From positions 118,508,246-118,572,245 of the forward strand of contig OU015523.1 of the NCBI GenBank assembly GCA_907165065.1: DNA of 64,000 nucleotides, given 5' to 3'. Below, piece by piece: positions 60,073-64,000 of this stretch (the stretch's first letter is position 1; every line of letters begins with the position of its first letter). The DNA comes from Caprimulgus europaeus (taxonomy: Eukaryota > Chordata > Aves > Caprimulgiformes > Caprimulgidae). The notes under the pieces were generated by a model. It worked only from the letters and a program-made list of their open reading frames with translations. It had not been told where the DNA came from and made no database searches. Both the position numbers and the translations under genes were made by a program.

Positions 60073-61889
60073 GACTACTTAGAGTATGTGAAAGAAGTAT
60101 CTTCTAGTCATAAGATTCTTTTTTATCTTACTACCCTTTAATTCCTATATTTTATTCTATACTTTTTTTTATCCCAGAGCTACACTTTTATGTCTTAAAC
60201 TAGATTCAGAATTTTGAGGCTTCTAGGATCGTGCTTTAGGCCTACTCTGTAATTTAACATAATTTCTTATAACTGCTAGAATTATTAAAAAGGTTCCAAG
60301 GGATAATTTTTAGAATAAAATATAGCTGCAAAGATTTCTTGCTGACAGAGGGCCCAAAGGAGTTCAGATTTATCTTTATATTCAGCTGCCAAGTGATGGT
60401 GGTTTATCTGTACAATATATTAAATTTTATATCAACTTTCCTTTCTCTGATTACTATCATTTTTATCTACGAAATCCACTAGTATTCAGCACAATTGAGA
60501 TATAACTTCAGAATAGCTGTTTGGTATCTTGTCTGTAGATTTGCTAACATGTAGAAAATGTACCAATAACCAAAATGTAATGGATGAACTCAGAGAATGA
60601 AAGGGTGGCTTCCTTCATTACCACTGTAAGTGGTAGACACTGCTTTTTCTCTTGGTGTCTGGAACATTACAGCAACATTTATCTTTCTCTCACTCTACTT
60701 ATTTCTGCTTATTTAACTTTGTTTATTTAATTCTTTCAAAAGAAGCCCCTCCTTCATTGCTTCATCTTTGTCTATAAAGAAAGTCACTACTATATATTGA
60801 GGAAAACAAGGTGCAAACTCTTTAAGAAGGATTAATGTAAGAAAAGACAAATTGTTGCTTAAAATGGGTTCTGAATTCTCTTGTGTGGGGTGAATATATT
60901 TAGTGTCTGAACAGACAGTCTGTCTTTGGTGAGACCCAGGACACAGCAATGGAAGGTAAGTAGAAAAGAAAACTTTTCATTAGGGCAAGATAGAAAGTAC
61001 TAATCTACTAAACTCTCCCTCCTTTGGTGCAAGGGGAAAACAAAAGGAAAGAGTTGTGCAAGTTTAGCATCAACATGTTAATGGTTTGGCATTAATACTT
61101 TTTGGCACCATATGGGAATACCTGGAAGTGATTTTGTGAGGCAAAAACATTTCTGAGAAAGGCTGATGGACAATAAACAGGCTTTGTGGGAAAAGTGCAC
61201 CTACCCAAAGAAATTTTTATCAAGATAATATAAAAAGAACTAGAAGAGGTGAAAGACAACACAATCACAAGAAAATTGTCGTCAGGAAGATCAATATGGT
61301 CAAAGGAGGTGAACAGGCCCGGTACTATTTAGCCAGGAATTACTGAAAACATCCAGACTGGACCTAGAGCAACAGCATGGAGAACCTTGGCTCTGCTTTG
61401 CAGCCACAAATTGGACAGAGGATAGTTTCAACATTCAACACACCAAAGTCCTTTAGGAACACATTTCAGAATTAAAGCCCTAGCATAATAAATCAAAAGT
61501 ACATTAACAAATACTGCTTCTTAAATCATGTGTAGGATCAATGCTAGCATAAATTCAGGTCAGTATCAGATGCAGGAAAAATAGCTTAGCAAATATGACA
61601 AATCCTTCTTTCAGCAAGATAAAGTTTAGTCTTTGCCTTCTAAGATAAAGCTTCATTATTCCTACTGCATCAGCACCAATGGTAAATTGCAATGGGTAAA
61701 TATTTCCAAAATCTTACATTAGATTTATGCTTCATTTGTAATAAATGACACTGGAAAAAATGGAGCCAACTCTGACAATTCTCAAGTGCATACTGAATCA
61801 GTGGCCATTTCACCCTGAAAAGAATTTGAATTTCAACAAGAATTTTCAATTGAACCCTCTGGATTTTAGCTTATGATTTAATCTAACAA

Positions 61890-61903
61890 GTTGCTAAGGC
61901 AAC
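61890..61903 (+). promoter_or_regulatory. RFX-type X-box GTTGCTAAGGCAAC
   Basis: The 14-bp word has the inverted-repeat architecture of the RFX X-box (GTTRCC-NN-GGYAAC). The right half GGCAAC is perfect and the left half GTTGCT has one mismatch. RFX factors bind such sites in ciliary and neural gene control. Nearby lie four TAATCN words (61879, 61942, 61952, 62023) typical of OTX/PITX-class homeodomains and an ATCAAAGG TCF/LEF-like site (62256-62263). Binding is an inference. Confidence 0.4.
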
Positions 61904-63101
61904 CAACGATTATAGCTGCTGGGCAAAATTCACAGAATTGTTAATCGATCTTAATCTGGATACGCTGCATTTGTAGCTCTTTCACAGGCGAAGCAGACAA
62001 CGCTAAGAAAAAAATTGGGGGTTAATCCTTAAATTGCAACATACAATGACAGTAGAATTGCAAATATGCTTTTCATAAAAAACATCTGAATTAGATATAC
62101 CATAATTTAAACCCAGTTGTTGCAACAGAGAGAAATCCTTCACTGAGGTTTGTATATGCCCCACTAGCATGTGTCTCAGAGACACCTAATCAATGAGCTT
62201 TTTAATGTGCCCGACTGTCTCTCTGCTCTGAATGGGGGAGAATAGATTTACCCAAATCAAAGGTTGCAGTCATTATTCTAATTATTGTGTTAGGGGTTAA
62301 CATTTGTATAGTGCTATTTTCAAATCTGTGTACTATTTGCATGGCCCACTATATAAAGTGTAATGGCCAGCCAAGGTGTGGTTAATATGATGAGCAACTC
62401 TGTTCTTTATCCTGTTTTCACTCAAGTGTTAACCAATCACTTAAGATCCCTGTGCCTGATCCAGTTTCCCATTTCATCGGTAGAAGGGAGTAATGAGATT
62501 GAGTTGCTACACAAGGAGGTTGTGAGATTAACTTTGTTATTTTAAAAATATTCTTAGCATCAAATGTTATGATTAGTTGATATATAGCATATTCATTTTA
62601 TTGGCCACCAGTAGTTAGCCAGAAAGTATATTTTCTGTTTTATTGGTTCATTAAGTATCCATAAATTTAGGCATTCAGATTTAGCTAACTTTGCAGTTAT
62701 GACAGTGGTTTTACCCTGGTTTAATTTAATTCACTTTTAAAGAGAGCAGTTAAAGTCTTCTGAACATCCCAAGCTACTGTCTTATTCCTGAGGTATTTTT
62801 CAGAAAAATTAAAATAAACAAACAAACACCATAGCCATAGTACATTAGGAGAGTATCTTGCAAAATGAATCACTGTGGTTTTTCAATATATTTATTTATT
62901 ATTTTTTGAACTTATATTTCTCATTTGGTGACTGTTGCTCCCATTCTTTTGCTGTTGTAATCTAGAGTATCTCTTGTCTACCTCACTTTCCTCAACAAAT
63001 TTAACCTAGAATACTCAAGAGACTAATACCTATGAACAAGTCACCACAAAAATAACCTAGGTGAAGGAGTCAAAGGACCAGCGTAAGTTTCAAGTAAACC
63101 A

Positions 63102-63226
63102 TAGAATCATAGAATGGTTTGGGCTGGAAGGGACCTTAAAGATCATCTAGCTCCAACACCCCTGCCATGAGCAGGGACACCTTCCACTAGACCAGGTTGC
63201 TCACAGCCTCATCCAGCCTGGCCTTG
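63102..63226 (-). mobile_element. CR1 LINE 3' end, minus strand, shortest copy
   Basis: The left edge carries two reverse-complemented tail units (CCATAGAATCATAGAATGG), followed by TTTGGGCTGGAAGGGACC, CCCCTGCCATGAGCAGGGAC, CCTTCCACTAGACCAGGTTG and CATCCAGCCTGGCCTTG. Only about 125 bp of 3' UTR and the last ORF2 codons remain. At the truncation point the sequence forms a small perfect-arm palindrome, GGCCTTG-TG-CAAGGCC (63220-63235), half inside the CR1 and half in the flank. Low divergence suggests a relatively young copy. Confidence 0.95.
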
Positions 63227-64000
63227 TGCAAGGCCATCTGGACTCCACCAGTTGAACAAGTAGTTTGCACGTATAGCACTGTGGAAGAATTTTCTTTGTC
63301 AGCTGATATAGAAAACAAATTACATGGTCTTTCACCACATCCTGGAAGTTATGAAGCTTTTTGATTGTGGACTAACCTATCACAGCATTCAGAGATATGA
63401 TATTTTTGATACTTAATAATAAATTAATATTTTTTGTGGAAATAAGGATGTGGTCCTCCCCTGTACCACCTGAAAGTAGAAGCCCTGTTACTGCAAAGGC
63501 ATCCATGAGTTACACTCACGGATAAGCTGTGAGTATCTCTCATTATTGGACTGCATGAAATACTAAATGAGATAATGTCCCAAAAGAAAGGAAAAGAGAA
63601 TTATCAAGATGTGTTTCATTTGGAATTGTAGAACTAACTTCCTTTTTGCTTCCCACTAAGAGGTTGATCCAAAATATACACTTTTGCACATTTATGTCTC
63701 AAAATCAAAACTATATTATAAGTAGGTTTTTGAAGGAAAGACTAAAGACGGAAGTAACTAAAACTGGAAGGACTGAATTGTTACAAAACGACTTGTAAAT
63801 TCTCTCTGATTTTCTCATTTGTCTTCCTCATATCTTACATTATCTTCACAATAATTTATTCATCCTCTCCTCAGTCCTTTTGTTTATTACAAATTCCTCC
63901 TTTGTTCCAGTCTTAGTGTCTTTTCATTTTATCTGCTGTTCAGTTTTTTAAGAGACTTATACTTTCCTCTGTACCTTGTAGGTGTTATTCTTTACTTTCC
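63227..64000. other. Gene-free unique sequence to window end
   Basis: AT-rich sequence with no open frame of 60 codons and no recognised repeat. Confidence 0.65.

Larger units (their letters stand above)
59019..63101. other. Gene-free sequence with candidate regulatory element
   Basis: No gene or transposon is recognised in 4.1 kb. An A16 run is at 60057-60072. The segment 61870-62560 stands out for clustered transcription-factor-like motifs and is treated separately. Confidence 0.55.

Noticed and set aside
1-64000. CRISPR arrays, bacterial operons, phage or plasmid features
   Set aside because: No regularly spaced repeats with spacers, ribosome-binding-site-led gene series or prokaryotic coding density. 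The window is clearly vertebrate nuclear DNA.

Overview
This window looks like a stretch of bird nuclear genome, most likely from Neoaves, that is intergenic or deep intronic. The base composition is AT-rich and stop codons are dense in all six frames. The dominant interspersed repeat is CR1, the main avian LINE: eleven CR1 copies or fragments are recognised, most ending in the characteristic tandem tail of TCTATGATT-like or GAATA-like units. Three solo LTRs of endogenous-retrovirus type are present, two resembling families I recall as widespread in neoavian birds. I see no LINE-1 or Alu-like SINE, no rRNA and no obvious tRNA. The host assignment is inferred from these repeat families.

I could not support any host protein-coding gene. 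The longest open frame is 180 codons (41107-41649, minus) and has no recognisable domain. The next longest unexplained frames (150 codons at 5791-6243 minus, 131 codons at 48559-48954 plus) also look like chance openings. The only protein-like similarity I can see is to the C-terminal part of the CR1 ORF2 reverse transcriptase, in decayed or 5'-truncated copies.

Layout. 1-2144: AT-rich unique DNA with a pair of hairpins (1973-2040). 2145-2744: minus-strand solo LTR containing a perfect TGACGTCA. 3078-4150: a minus-strand CR1, then an older CR1/L3-like fragment. 7866-8603: plus-strand CR1 with an inverted 5' scrap, internal deletions and a small in-frame duplication. 12523-12614: four copies of a 23-bp minisatellite. 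21608-22005: plus-strand CR1 with an unbroken 102-codon ORF2 end. 22006-44386: about 22 kb in which I recognise no transposon. 44387-44920 and 46317-46640: a minus-strand CR1, then two CR1 fragments joined head to head. 47027-47550: a plus-strand CR1 split by a 376-bp solo LTR with GGATG duplications. 51637-51800, 58796-59018 and 63102-63226: minus-strand CR1 3' ends. 55843-56830: a 988-bp ERVL-type solo LTR with perfect AAAGG duplications.

Nothing here forms a gene system. The content worth a second look is repeat archaeology (nested insertion, target duplications, rearranged CR1 copies) and a few non-coding segments with clustered homeobox, RFX, TCF or POU-like motifs that could be regulatory DNA, mainly 61870-62560 and 52680-53060. 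Family names are from memory of avian repeats and were not checked against a database.
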